NCBI GenBank assembly: GCA_903939115.1
Contig: CAJAFV010000033.1
Location: 1 to 64,000 of the forward strand
Direction: 5' to 3'
Length of the DNA stretch: 64,000 nucleotides
Source: an uncultured Geobacteraceae bacterium
GTDB taxonomy: Bacteria; Desulfobacterota; Desulfuromonadia; Geobacterales; Pseudopelobacteraceae
Shown here: positions 52,005 to 61,234 of the stretch, one piece after another
Layout of the letters: each line of letters begins with the position of its first letter
Position numbering within the stretch: the stretch's first letter is position 1
The notes under the pieces: generated by a model
Told to the model about the DNA's origin: nothing
The model's database searches: none
Seen by the model: only the letters and a program-made list of their open reading frames with translations
Program-made: the position numbers and the translations under genes

Positions 52005-52896
52005 GCTACAACCGAGGTGCTACCAGTCTCCAGACAATATAGGCAAGGCCGTGAAGCCCTTTTATAAAAGACTTCATAATGCCTGGGTGAACCGTGCAGA
52101 GTCTGATCCGGATCAAAGGCGCTCCAGGGATATGCCCGGTAACCATCGTTTGGCGCAGAACAATATTGCTGATAATACAAGCTTTCTTTATTTCATGATG
52201 AATATCTTTAAGCCTGGATGTATGGCTCATATTTCTGTGCGCCCTGGCTTAGCCATTCCTTTGTCACTCATGCTTGTCCTTAAGTACATCAGAGGACTTC
52301 AGCAGACTGAAAAGAGGGAAAAAACTCTTCTAATATCGTTAACCCACCCAATGGAGATTGTAGAAAATTTAATGGCTCACTGCCTGAAAAGAAATGTCAG
52401 GCCTTTTTTAAATGGCGAAATACGCGATCAAGACTGGCCTCCGCTCACCCGTGCGGCAGGGGATGTGTATGGACTTGGCATAGATTTCTGGAAAGAGGGG
52501 GTGCTCTTTGAAACTGACCATCTAAAACGGATTATTGAATCATCGGAGATACCTTTCGGGCTTGTAGTAATTAACGATGCCACCGGTCAACTGGATCAGA
52601 ATTGCTGCGGCACAATCAGTCCGGAACAACAGTTAATAAAGATCAGATCTCTCACAACAGAGCTGAAACTTCCTGTCATCATTATAGATTCAAGCTATAA
52701 GCAGGAAATAGTATCCGCCGATGTCTTTGATTATGTAGCACAACTGAATGATGAAGTAGACACATACCAGTTATCTATAGCGAAATCAGATACAAGTGCT
52801 TACGGGACATTGACATTCGTTATGTCCCCGGCATGCAACATTCTTGAGGATGCCGTGTCAAACTTTACGGAGACAAAGCCGGCTAATTACAATTAA
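51994..52896 (+). CDS. DnaB/RecA-fold pseudo-ATPase without Walker A
   Basis: A 300-aa protein whose middle aligns in order with DnaB C-terminal elements: HISVRPGLAIPLSLMLVLKY in place of the ARPSMGKTxF Walker A, LLISLTHPMEIVENLMAHCL in place of the FSLEMS helix, GLVVINDATGQL for Walker B, and LKLPVIIIDSS for the NVPVIxLSQL strand. The key GKT is replaced by AIP, so ATP binding is unlikely. It is coupled to the PP2C gene. The assignment is by motif order and needs structure-based support. Confidence 0.5.
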   Translation: MMNELQPRCYQSPDNIGKAVKPFYKRLHNAWVNRAESDPDQRRSRDMPGNHRLAQNNIADNTSFLYFMMNIFKPGCMAHISVRPGLAIPLSLMLVLKYIRGLQQTEKREKTLLISLTHPMEIVENLMAHCLKRNVRPFLNGEIRDQDWPPLTRAAGDVYGLGIDFWKEGVLFETDHLKRIIESSEIPFGLVVINDATGQLDQNCCGTISPEQQLIKIRSLTTELKLPVIIIDSSYKQEIVSADVFDYVAQLNDEVDTYQLSIAKSDTSAYGTLTFVMSPACNILEDAVSNFTETKPANYN

Positions 52897-52908
52897 TGGA
52901 GCGAATAG

Positions 52909-53106
52909 ATGAATATTTTCTGGATAGGGCTCGGATTTATCGGAGTGTTTCAAATCAGTATGGGAGTGTGTGCTCATTACGGCAACGATCCGAAGGTTGT
53001 TACAATTGTCGGCAATTGTGCCATACCGTTATTAGCTGCGCTGTTAGTTGCATTTGGTAATCACATGAGAAGGCAGCTTGAGTTAATGACTGAAGATGAG
53101 GAATGA
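52909..53106 (+). CDS. Small membrane protein, two helices
   Basis: A 65-aa protein with two membrane helices (about 3-20 and 30-49). GGAG is 6 bases before ATG; it starts 12 bp after the DnaB-like gene. Confidence 0.6.
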   Translation: MNIFWIGLGFIGVFQISMGVCAHYGNDPKVVTIVGNCAIPLLAALLVAFGNHMRRQLELMTEDEE

Positions 53107-53127
53107 CGGTGAAAAGGAGTAGATATT

Positions 53128-53385
53128 ATGCTGCCAAACTTACCAACATTACGATTGTTGTGGCGTTGGATCTCACGCTTTGTTGTCGTTGTCAGTGTGC
53201 TTTTAGTCTGGCTGCTTACGTATGGGCGGTATCAACAACGTGAAATGGATAGGGAAGAAAGAAGATACTTGAGGAGTTCCTATGAAAATTGGTCAACCAG
53301 TGCTGCTGAAATCCGCAGTCCTGAGAGAAATTTTAAGCCGCTCACATTTTACAAAACCATTCCACGCAAGGAAGCAAAGCCATGA
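53128..53385 (+). CDS. Small membrane protein, one helix
   Basis: An 85-aa protein with one membrane helix (about 16-34) and a charged tail. AAAAGGAG precedes ATG. It overlaps the Nudix gene by 4 bp (ATGA). Confidence 0.6.
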   Translation: MLPNLPTLRLLWRWISRFVVVVSVLLVWLLTYGRYQQREMDREERRYLRSSYENWSTSAAEIRSPERNFKPLTFYKTIPRKEAKP

Positions 53386-53909
53386 ATAGTTCATACACTG
53401 ATGATGAACTTCTTGATCTGGTCGACGAGCAGGATCGTGTAATCGGCAGTTGGTCCCGTAGTGCAATCTATCGTGAAGGGATGAATAATTTCCGGGTGGT
53501 TAATGCTTTTCTGGTGAATGATGTTGGTCAACTGTGGATTCCCCGGCGCACAGCAACTAAGCGGATATTCCCGTTATGCCTGGATATGAGCGTAGCTTGT
53601 CATGTGACGTCAGGTGAAGATTACCTGACCGCATTCAGACGAGAATTGCATGAAGAGCTGAATCTGGTGCTGGATGATGTGGATTGGAACTTCATTGGGC
53701 ATTTGACCCCGCATCAGCATGGCATGTCGGCATTCATGCATGTGTACAAGATTCAGACCAACCAGGTGCCTCATTACAACCGTGATGATTTTACAGAGTA
53801 TTATTGGCTCTACCCACATGAAATAATCGAGATGTTGAACAATGGCGACAAATCAAAGGATGATTTGCCGAGGTTGTTAAGCATAGTGTACCCGGTCAAT
53901 GATAAATAA
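53382..53909 (+). CDS. Nudix hydrolase
   Basis: A 175-aa protein with a Nudix box: the REUxEE core is seen in FRRELHEEL, after SGEDYLTA. The N-terminal LVDEQDRVIGSWSR resembles the isopentenyl-diphosphate isomerase subfamily (VDExDxVIG). Nudix enzymes cleave nucleoside diphosphates linked to other groups. The substrate is not clear. Confidence 0.85.
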   Translation: MNSSYTDDELLDLVDEQDRVIGSWSRSAIYREGMNNFRVVNAFLVNDVGQLWIPRRTATKRIFPLCLDMSVACHVTSGEDYLTAFRRELHEELNLVLDDVDWNFIGHLTPHQHGMSAFMHVYKIQTNQVPHYNRDDFTEYYWLYPHEIIEMLNNGDKSKDDLPRLLSIVYPVNDK

Positions 53910-53933
53910 TTACTATTTTTGAGGAATGAAAAT

Positions 53934-54905
53934 GTGAAATATCCCGCCACTGCCAAAAGAAGACCAATACTTCACAAATGTCTGATCTGCGTTGCGTTAG
54001 TTGTTTGCATCCTTGGTATTCTCTCTGCAATTGGCCTGATCCGGCCAAGAACGTTCTTTGTCGGCTCTACGCCGCCAGAACACGCAAAACCAGACAGAGA
54101 TACATCGGAATTCAGTAAGCTTTTATCCGAACAATCTTACCAGAGGTATAAAGTCAGTATATACGGACTCGATCGAAACGATTTTCCGGTAATTCTTCTT
54201 CAAATCACTCGTGATGGAAAGGTTTTGCATAGTCAAGAAGGTTACAAATTTTACATTGGACATAACGAGAGCGCCGAAGAGTACAACCGGTTTGTTCCGA
54301 TTGGAAAGGATATAACTGGAAAGGGGATTCCCAATCTGGTTGTTTCAGAATGGACCGGCGGAGCGCACTGTTGCAGTAACACTATAGTTTTTGAACTTGG
54401 CCAGAACTTTCAGAAGCTTGCTATCATAGACAGCGGCCACAGCGATACTAGCCATTTTGAAAAAAATTCTGGAACGGCAGGATTGGTCTTTAAAACATAT
54501 GATTTCATCTTTGCCAACTGGAATACCTGTTTTGCCGATTCACCAGCCCCGAAATTGACCCTACGCTATTGCGATGGTGAATACCGCATAGCTGACGATC
54601 TTATGCGCAAGCCGGCACCTTCTAAGGACATGTTGCAGCGCCTTGCAACACACATGAGAAAAAAATCCACCTGGATTGAAGAAGGGCCCTCGCCACCGCT
54701 GTGGAGTGCGATGCTTGATCTTATTTATTCCGGTAATGCCAAGTCAGCGTGGCTGCTTTTTGACATGGCATGGCCCAAAAAAGCTGAAGGAAAGGATGTC
54801 TTTTTGAAAGAGTTTCGGGAACAGTTAGCTTTGAGCGCTTACGCAGATCAGATAACAATGCTTAATGATGGCATACCGGTATGTGGTGATTCTGGCCACA
54901 AATAA
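53934..54905 (+). CDS. Membrane-anchored protein with metal-/Cys-type GGAHCC motif
   Basis: A 323-aa protein with one N-terminal membrane helix (about 16-40) and a large extracytoplasmic part. The segment KDITGKGIPNLVVSEWTGGAHC recalls D-x-N/T-G-x-G type FG-GAP-like repeats in VCBS-like proteins and the GGAHCC motif of a small family of secreted proteins. No enzyme assigned. I use GTG 53934, with GAGG upstream. Confidence 0.6.
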   Translation: MKYPATAKRRPILHKCLICVALVVCILGILSAIGLIRPRTFFVGSTPPEHAKPDRDTSEFSKLLSEQSYQRYKVSIYGLDRNDFPVILLQITRDGKVLHSQEGYKFYIGHNESAEEYNRFVPIGKDITGKGIPNLVVSEWTGGAHCCSNTIVFELGQNFQKLAIIDSGHSDTSHFEKNSGTAGLVFKTYDFIFANWNTCFADSPAPKLTLRYCDGEYRIADDLMRKPAPSKDMLQRLATHMRKKSTWIEEGPSPPLWSAMLDLIYSGNAKSAWLLFDMAWPKKAEGKDVFLKEFREQLALSAYADQITMLNDGIPVCGDSGHK

Positions 54906-54990
54906 TTATTATGTCGTTGTCAGGAGTTGACCTATACATCGTTACGGATAGTAACCGGTGTGTACAAAATACAATAGAAAGGAACAGGCC

Positions 54991-55179
54991 ATGGCTGATT
55001 CAGATAAGGAAGGTCATCTAGTTTTTAAGCGGGAAGGGTTTAATCTGTTTTGGAATGAGAATGGTTTAGAAATACAGACGACTGATTATCACGTCGGATG
55101 TTTTCAGCTTTCCTGGGAAACAATTCTCGATCTGGCGCAACGTGCAGGGGCAAGTAATGCTTCTGCAAAGAATACTTAA
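54991..55179 (+). CDS. Small soluble protein, unknown
   Basis: A 62-aa protein. ATG 54991 follows AAAGGAAC. No motif recognised. Confidence 0.55.
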   Translation: MADSDKEGHLVFKREGFNLFWNENGLEIQTTDYHVGCFQLSWETILDLAQRAGASNASAKNT

Positions 55180-55319
55180 ACTGTCAATGATGCATGGATG
55201 TAAATTTTATCATATGCCTTCAACTCGGTTGTTGTTCTGAGCATTGCGACAAATGTAAGCGTAAGCCGTTTTGACCGGACCGAATAGATGATATATGAAA
55301 GCACGAAGAGGGTTACGCA

Positions 55320-56221
55320 ATGAAACATTGTAAAGTCGGTGTGTTGATGGGCGGGCTTTCATCCGAACGCGAAGTCTCTCTGGATAGTGGTGCCGCAGTA
55401 TTAAGAGCTTTGCTTGCTCGAGGTTACAATGCAATTGGCATTGATGTCGGGGGAAATCTGGTTGAAGAGTTACGCCGAGAATGTATTGACATTGCATTTA
55501 TCGCTCTCCACGGCTCATATGGTGAAGATGGCTGTGTGCAAGGACTGCTTGAACTCCTGAAAATGCCTTATACTGGTTCCGGGGTACTGGCCAGTTCGCT
55601 GGCGATGCACAAACGATTTGCCAAAACGATGTTCACTGCTCATGGACTACTGACAGCTCCGTTTCGTAGTTATAAAAAAATGAAATTGTAAACCTCAACC
55701 AATTGCCGTTTAGCTTGCCTATTGTTACCAAACCGGCTCAAGGCGGGTCATCTGTCGGGATAAAGATTGTCAAATCAGCGGAGGATCTGCCAGAAGCACT
55801 TGACCTAGCCTTCATGCACGATGACGAGATACTGGTGGAACAGTTTATCAAGGGGGTGGAGGTCCAGGTCGGTATTCTTGATGATCAGCCAATCGGCGCA
55901 ATAGAAATTGTCTCACACAATGACTTTTACGATTACGATGCAAAATACGTGCTTGGCAAGGCTGAACACATTTTTCCAGCGCGGCTCACCGCTAAAGACT
56001 ATAACAGCGCACTTGAAGTTGGGCTTGCGGCGCACCATGCCTTGGGTTGTCAGGGCTATAGCCGTGTTGACCTTCTGGTGAAAGAGGCTGGTGAATGCTA
56101 TGTGCTGGAAGTAAACACTCTGCCTGGGATGACGGCCACCAGCCTCCTGCCAGAGATTGCTCAGAAAGGGGCAGGACTGTCATTTGAGGATTTAGTTGTG
56201 CGCATCATTGAAAGTGCTTAG
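55320..56221 (+). pseudogene. ddl: D-alanine-D-alanine ligase with A7-tract frameshift
   Basis: Two adjacent frames together make one full ATP-grasp Ddl: KVGVLMGGLSSEREVSLDSG, ALHGSYGEDGCVQGLL and PYTGSGVLASSLAMHK in the first (55320-55691), then PIVTKPAQGGSSVGI, EVQVGILDD and VLEVNTLPGMTATSLLPEIA in the second (to 56221). They are joined by a -1 shift at the A7 run, 55674-55680; adding one A restores the frame (SYKKNEIVNLNQ). Catalytic residues look intact, so it is either phase-variable or slippage-decoded, a recent mutation, or a sequencing error. Confidence 0.88.
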
Positions 56222-56358
56222 TTAAAGTTGTCCGAGCGAAATTAATTTGAAGGAGACATTTTTGACTAAAGGTGAATGGAAATAATTAAGGATGACTTTG
56301 CCGAAAGAGGCAAAAGGGACGTGGGAAGTCCGTTCCTGATCGAGGAGGTTAATACACC

Positions 56359-56877
56359 ATGCATATAATCAGCGCATCACGACGCACCGACATTCCTCAC
56401 TATTTCTCTGACTGGTTTGGAGAACGTCGCAAAGCCGGTTTTGCCGAATACCGCACTGTCTTTGGCGGTGGGAAAAATGGCCGGTTTCATGTGTCATTAG
56501 AACCGGACGACGTGCTTGGGTATTTGTTCTGGACCAAATTCGCTGATCCGTTCCACGAACAGTTACATGACTTACGCATAAGCGGTATTCCGTACGTTTT
56601 CCAATATACCATAACCGGGTACGGCAAGGATATTCAGCCAGGAATTCCTGATCGCTCAACAGCTATTAACGATTTTTTACGAGTCTCCGCAGATCTGCCA
56701 GCCGCGTCTGCAATCCAATGGCGTTACGATCCTATTCTGGTGTCGTCGCACTACAATGCGGACTGGCATCGCACCAACTTTGAACAAATCTCGGAACAAT
56801 TGCAAGGTGCGACTCGAGTAGTGAATGTCAGCTTTGTTGAGCCGTACCTGAAAGCTATAACTCATCTTCTACAGTGA
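56359..56877 (+). pseudogene. DUF1848 gene, 5' part, cut by an IS
   Basis: The 172 residues MHIISASRRTDIPHYFSDWF onward are the N-terminal half of a DUF1848 protein (function unknown, cytosolic, with a C-terminal Cys cluster). The frame ends at the IS left edge. GAGG lies upstream. Confidence 0.85.
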
Positions 56878-58789
56878 ATTTTTGAAAGTTATTCTATATC
56901 AGCACGTTATAGTACGTAATTTTGCCAGTGGCACTACACCGCCTGTTCTTTGAAACTTGAATCCTGCTTTTTTTCTGTAGCTACACGACTCTGATCGTTG
57001 GTGGTACGGCAACCCCTGTTGCCTTGAAGAGCTTGCCGCATACGCCTTGACATTCTGTTCGGACAGCCAGTTTAATGTTGTTTTCATCCAGGATCACCTC
57101 CTGAAGCGCTTTCAGATCTTGCTTGATGTCAGTCCATTCAAGTTGGAGTCCCTGGCTGGCCAGTCTGTCATTCAGCTCCTTTTTCAATGCCAGAGCAAGG
57201 AAGCTGCAGAAGACATGCCCTTTGATGGTCTCATCTCGCTTGTGATAGATGGGGCGGGTGTTAATCACCGATTTCATATCCCGGAAGGTATGCTCCACCA
57301 TCCAGAGTTCCTTGTACTTGAGCGCGACCTCCCGTGCAGCAAGCTTTGTGTTGGTGGTCAACACCCAAATGCCATCGAATGTGGCGTCGGCTTTGACTTT
57401 ATCTTCATCCAGCAGAACGCTCTCTTTGGTGACTTTCAGGAAACCACGATACCCTTTGTTGCTAATCAGAGATGACGGAGCTTTTTTGATCTTCTCTTTC
57501 AGCGATTCGACAATGGTATTACGATCAGCTTCATCACGTCTGGCCTGGCGCTCGTTCTTGCAGACTATGTAGCGTGTTTTGTTGATGACAACTTCTTTTA
57601 CCTTGAGCGGGGAAGGATCTTTGCTGTACAGCCCTTCTGGATAAACCTCCTCGTACGCACTTTCATCAAGGAGAACCTCGGTCTTTACCTCTTTCACCAG
57701 GCGCATACGAACACCGAGGATATAGGAGAGCTTTTCTTTTTCAAGTTCAGTAATTGTGTCTTTACTGATCATGCCCCGATCTGCCACGATGCAGAACCGA
57801 TTGGCTCCGAAGCGCTTTTTGAGCCGTATGACGACCGGAATAGTACTGGTTACATCCGCCGTATTGCCTGGCCACATCTCGCAGGCAATCGGTCTGCCGC
57901 GGTCATCAAGTAATGCGCCAACCACCATCTGGTTCAGGTCTGGGCGATGATCCTTTGAGTGACCGCGTTCTCCAATGCTTTTGCCACCTTCACCTTCGAA
58001 GTAGAGAGCGGTGGTGTCAAGAAACACGAGGTCAAGATCGGTAAAGAGATTCTTGCGGTGATCGAACATCCGTTCTTCGATCAGATCTTTTGTGCAGCGC
58101 GGAGCATGTGTCCGGTCATTTTGATCGGAAATTTCTTCGCCCAGAAATGCCATGGCGCGATACAGGTGCTGCAGAGCAATATCCTCCACGCCGGTAATCC
58201 GGTAATCACGGTGCCACTTCTCGCAACCACGATCGGAACCGGAAACAAAGAGTCGATGCAGCACCGTCAGAAACAGGGCGCGTTCAACGGAGAAGCCGAA
58301 CTTGCGATCAGCGACAAGAGACGAAACAATGGGACCGATCCCGAGTTCTTTCCAGAGACGCTCAAAGATCAAAGCCGGACCGATCTTCTTCGCGGAAGCG
58401 GACACGTTGCTCTTGTCGGACAGAATCAGCAGTGTCCTTTCGGAAAAGCGGGAAAGAGAACGGATCAGGGATTCGACCTCTCCCTTTTCGGACATCTGAT
58501 CCAAACGGCCAAGAGTAACGATCACTCGTTGAGCAACCTTACCGTTCTCGCGACGGTTTTCAACGATCTGGAGATACTGGTTGTTGCCAGATTTCTTGAC
58601 CCGAGCAAACATGGTGGCCTCCTTTGATGACACCACCATTTTATGCAATAAAAAGCTAAAATCAAGCGGATTCAGCAGTTATTTAGGACACCACGTTTTT
58701 CGACTTTTTTCAGTTTTCTCAAAGAGCGAACAAGTAAATTCAAGCAGTTACAAATCCAGTGCAGCTAAAAATGGGCGGCAACTGTAGAA
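56867..58789 (-). mobile_element. IS1634-like insertion sequence
   Basis: About 1.9 kb. TTCTACAGT (56867-56875) and its complement ACTGTAGAA (58781-58789) lie at the two ends and are the best candidate terminal inverted repeat. The transposase is on the minus strand. A target duplication was not found, so the exact ends are approximate. It interrupts the DUF1848 gene. Confidence 0.7.
56981..58612 (-). CDS. IS1634-family transposase
   Basis: A 543-aa DDE transposase. ATG 58612 follows AAAGGAGG. Clear features: DLVFLDTTALYFEGEG (first catalytic Asp), FCIVADRGMIS (second Asp) and a late YKELWMVEHTFRDMKSVI, the YREK-like motif with the catalytic Glu (VEHTFRD), as in the IS4/IS1634 group. It appears intact. 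Confidence 0.92.
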   Translation of the reverse strand: MFARVKKSGNNQYLQIVENRRENGKVAQRVIVTLGRLDQMSEKGEVESLIRSLSRFSERTLLILSDKSNVSASAKKIGPALIFERLWKELGIGPIVSSLVADRKFGFSVERALFLTVLHRLFVSGSDRGCEKWHRDYRITGVEDIALQHLYRAMAFLGEEISDQNDRTHAPRCTKDLIEERMFDHRKNLFTDLDLVFLDTTALYFEGEGGKSIGERGHSKDHRPDLNQMVVGALLDDRGRPIACEMWPGNTADVTSTIPVVIRLKKRFGANRFCIVADRGMISKDTITELEKEKLSYILGVRMRLVKEVKTEVLLDESAYEEVYPEGLYSKDPSPLKVKEVVINKTRYIVCKNERQARRDEADRNTIVESLKEKIKKAPSSLISNKGYRGFLKVTKESVLLDEDKVKADATFDGIWVLTTNTKLAAREVALKYKELWMVEHTFRDMKSVINTRPIYHKRDETIKGHVFCSFLALALKKELNDRLASQGLQLEWTDIKQDLKALQEVILDENNIKLAVRTECQGVCGKLFKATGVAVPPTIRVV

Positions 58790-59237
58790 TAAAAGTATAA
58801 CAAAGGCTCCGAATTGGCGTGATATCCGATGGCGCAAACCAGACCCGGTTCGCCATAAAACTGCCCTGAATAAATATCCGGATATTCGTGCCATCGGTGC
58901 TGAAGAAGATGAATTATTGGCCGACCTGGCTGAAATCGCGCGGCAGCGTGGTATAGAACTGCGGGTGTGTTGTAATCAAGAATTTGGCGAGCATTTTCCA
59001 ACGGCGACTTGTTGCGGCTTGGAACTTTTTCAAGCGTACGGGTCAGAGCTGAATACACGAGTTGCCAAGCTTACTGCTGGCCCTTCACGTTCAGGTTGTC
59101 GTTGCCTGAAGACCGTTGACATAGGCATGGATACAACATGTCCCGGTGGGTGCTTCTACTGCTATGTGACCACATCAACTGAACGTGCCATGAAAAATTT
59201 TGAAATACATGATAAGAAGGCAACGATGATGAGGTAG
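58790..59237 (+). pseudogene. DUF1848 gene, 3' part
   Basis: In frame from the IS right edge: APNWRDIRWRKPDPVRHKTA and later AIGAEEDELLADLAEIARQRG, ending with the Cys motif CRCLKTVDIGMDTTCPGGCF and CYV, typical for the C-terminus of DUF1848. The two halves make a gene of about 320 residues. The terminator at 59283 closes it. Confidence 0.8.
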
Positions 59238-59282
59238 AGAACCATTGCAGAGTAAAAAAAACTGTTTGTCATAAATTCATTA

Positions 59283-59312
59283 TTCCATCGTTATTAGATG
59301 GAAGGTTTTTTT
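59283..59312 (+). terminator. Rho-independent terminator of the DUF1848 gene
   Basis: TTCCATC pairs with GATGGAA around GTTATTA, followed by GG and T7. Confidence 0.8.
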
Positions 59313-59346
59313 ACTGCAACAGCAGAATTTAAAAGAGGACTCTTGA

Positions 59347-59565
59347 GCAGTCATCGTCGTAACATATGCCAGTACTTCTCCTACTGGAACTCTCGATGTA
59401 AAAACTGCCGGTGGAGTATTTTCAATTGCCAACAAGCTGTCGGAAATTTCAACTACGACTCGTAGTGTTAGGTTTACTCAAAAAGATTCAGCTAAATCGG
59501 TGTCTGAATTTGCTGCAGAGACTGCGACTGCTGCTACCAGGGGTACTGATGTCGGGAAGAAGTAG
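59347..59565 (+). pseudogene. C-terminal fragment of an unidentified gene
   Basis: A 72-residue frame without start codon (TSPTGTLDVKTAGGVFSIAN, SEFAAETATAATRG) ending in TAG. Composition suggests the end of an outer-membrane or surface protein. The rest is missing. Confidence 0.5.
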
Positions 59566-59604
59566 TTCATCGGATACTTTATGAGAGTCCCTTTTTTTGG
59601 TCAA

Positions 59605-59651
59605 TTATTAGTATACATAAAATAGCTTATATATACTAATAACGTTTTTTT
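59605..59651. terminator. Perfect 11-bp palindromic hairpin with T-run
   Basis: TTATTAGTATA and TATACTAATAA flank a 16-nt loop, followed by CG and T7 (59645-59651). Another T7 lies just before it on the same strand. It could be a terminator or a recombinase/operator site, since it is 150 bp upstream of the recombinase. Confidence 0.55.
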
Positions 59652-59796
59652 GTGGTATGCTGCGATCATGAGTCGCTTGTGAGTAAATTCCCAACCGAGG
59701 GAGCGGCCGCATGGTCAAAATAAGTTTTTATGCGCGGCTTCTTTCTGAAAAAGCATGAAAAAACATTTAGAGCCATTATCAAGGGGTACCTGTACT

Positions 59797-60807
59797 ATGG
59801 ACCAACCCGAAAAAGCAGATCAGGTCGCAAATTTGGAAGCCGCCCTTCCGGCGCTTATGACAGAATTGCCACTCAGTGTCACGCCAGGTCATTATCTGGA
59901 AAAGGCCGCCGAATGGTTCGCTCTTGATATTGCCAACGGTGACGCCCGACCGGATACGATCCGGACGTACCTCTCGCACATAAATCACTGGCTCATATGG
60001 TGCCGGGACAGTAATTTAGATCCCGGCCAATCAACCATCGAGTCAATCAAGTCGTATCGGCAAGAACTGGTGCAAAGCGGGGCCGCACACGCTACCATCA
60101 GTCTTAAACTGACTACGATCAGAAGGTTCTACGATGGAGCCGTTTCCCGCGGCCTCCTGGATCACAATCCGGCCATCAAAATCAAAGCCCCACGTAACAG
60201 GTCTGCTGATAGTGAGGTAATCAAGAGTATGTCCGCCGGCGAGGCCGAACTCCTGTTTCGTGCGATCCCCCACAATAACGGACTTAAGGAACTACGTGAC
60301 CGGGCAATGCTGGCATTGATGATGTTGGAAGGATTGCGGCGTGTGGAAATATGTCGAGCGAATGTCACCGACATCGAAGAGACGGCCACCGGCACCAGGA
60401 TGCTGATTCACGGCAAAGGGAAGGACGGCTACATTTATCCTCGTGCAGATACCGTTGAATGCCTTCGTGCTTACCTGGCCACAAGAACAGGCACCCTGTC
60501 TGACTGCGACGGTGTACCTATTTTCGTCTCCCTGTCGAAGGGCAACAGGGAAAACGGCAGGATCAGCCGTATTGGTCTTTCCAAGTGGATGGATACTCTG
60601 TTGGCGAAGGCTGAAATCACCAAGTCAGGACGCGGTTGTCATGCGTTGCGGCATACCTGCGGCTCTTTGCTGTACCAGGCAACCCGGGATGTGAAAGTTG
60701 TTCAGGAGACACTCCGCCACTCGTCGATTGCCATGGCGGCTAAGTACAGTCATATTGAAGATCGCGGAAAAGCCCGCTACACGAATGCGATCCCCGTAAA
60801 GCCATGA
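59797..60807 (+). CDS. XerC/D-like tyrosine recombinase
   Basis: A 336-aa recombinase. N-terminal core-binding domain at about 20-110 (PGHYLEKAAEWFALDIANGD, TISLKLTTIRRFYDGA), then the catalytic domain with Arg in LEGLRRVEICR, HALRHTCG (HxxR), LRHSSIAMAAKYSH with the late His and nucleophile Tyr. It lacks the integron integrase extra helix. ATG 59797 is used; an ATG at 59755 is possible. No attachment site recognised nearby. Confidence 0.88.
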   Translation: MDQPEKADQVANLEAALPALMTELPLSVTPGHYLEKAAEWFALDIANGDARPDTIRTYLSHINHWLIWCRDSNLDPGQSTIESIKSYRQELVQSGAAHATISLKLTTIRRFYDGAVSRGLLDHNPAIKIKAPRNRSADSEVIKSMSAGEAELLFRAIPHNNGLKELRDRAMLALMMLEGLRRVEICRANVTDIEETATGTRMLIHGKGKDGYIYPRADTVECLRAYLATRTGTLSDCDGVPIFVSLSKGNRENGRISRIGLSKWMDTLLAKAEITKSGRGCHALRHTCGSLLYQATRDVKVVQETLRHSSIAMAAKYSHIEDRGKARYTNAIPVKP

Positions 60808-60880
60808 GTCAGCCACCGGCCACAACTCCAACCTCCCCATATCCTGAAGCCTGATAGCGGAGATATACCGCCTCCTTCAA

Positions 60881-61216
60881 ATGAGTTTGGTATATGTTCT
60901 GGCACAAAACGGTCATTTTGATTTATGCGGTACACAGTTCCAGACTGCAAGACTTAAAGGGATGTTTGATCTTTACTTTGAGAAGGAATCGGGAAAAAGC
61001 AAACAACGGAACGCCAAGTATGCAGAGTTATCGCTTGAATTTGCCTTGTCACAGCTCTTTTCACCCAAACAAAAAGAGCTCTTCAAAAAAAAGTTGGATG
61101 GCCAGTCACTGTCGAAAACCGAAAAAGAATATTATTCACGAGCGGTAAAGAAAAAGGTCGCCTCTTTGGCCAATCCGGAACTGCATCGTCTAGCGCAGAA
61201 GTTGATGCAGTACTGA
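60881..61216 (+). CDS. Hypothetical C-terminal-like protein fragment
   Basis: 111 residues, the second half (GMFDLYFEKESGKSKQRNAK, LSKTEKEYYSRAVKKKV) resembles the C-terminus of larger nucleotidyltransferase/HTH-type proteins. No ribosome site is seen, so this may be a truncated gene. Confidence 0.45.
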   Translation: MSLVYVLAQNGHFDLCGTQFQTARLKGMFDLYFEKESGKSKQRNAKYAELSLEFALSQLFSPKQKELFKKKLDGQSLSKTEKEYYSRAVKKKVASLANPELHRLAQKLMQY

Positions 61217-61234
61217 ACTGATGAAAAAACCTTT

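Larger units (their letters stand above)
59238..59796. other. Gap with a gene remnant and two hairpins
   Basis: Between the DUF1848 3' part and the recombinase start. It holds the terminator at 59283, the coding remnant at 59347 and the palindromic hairpin at 59605. Nothing else is recognised. Confidence 0.5.

Noticed and set aside
55194-55274. Cys-rich 26-residue frame (four Cys in the second half) before the Ddl gene
   Set aside because: No ribosome site; too short to separate from chance without conservation data.
59797-60807. Integron integrase and attI site
   Set aside because: The IntI-specific extra helix is absent and no attC-like repeats follow.
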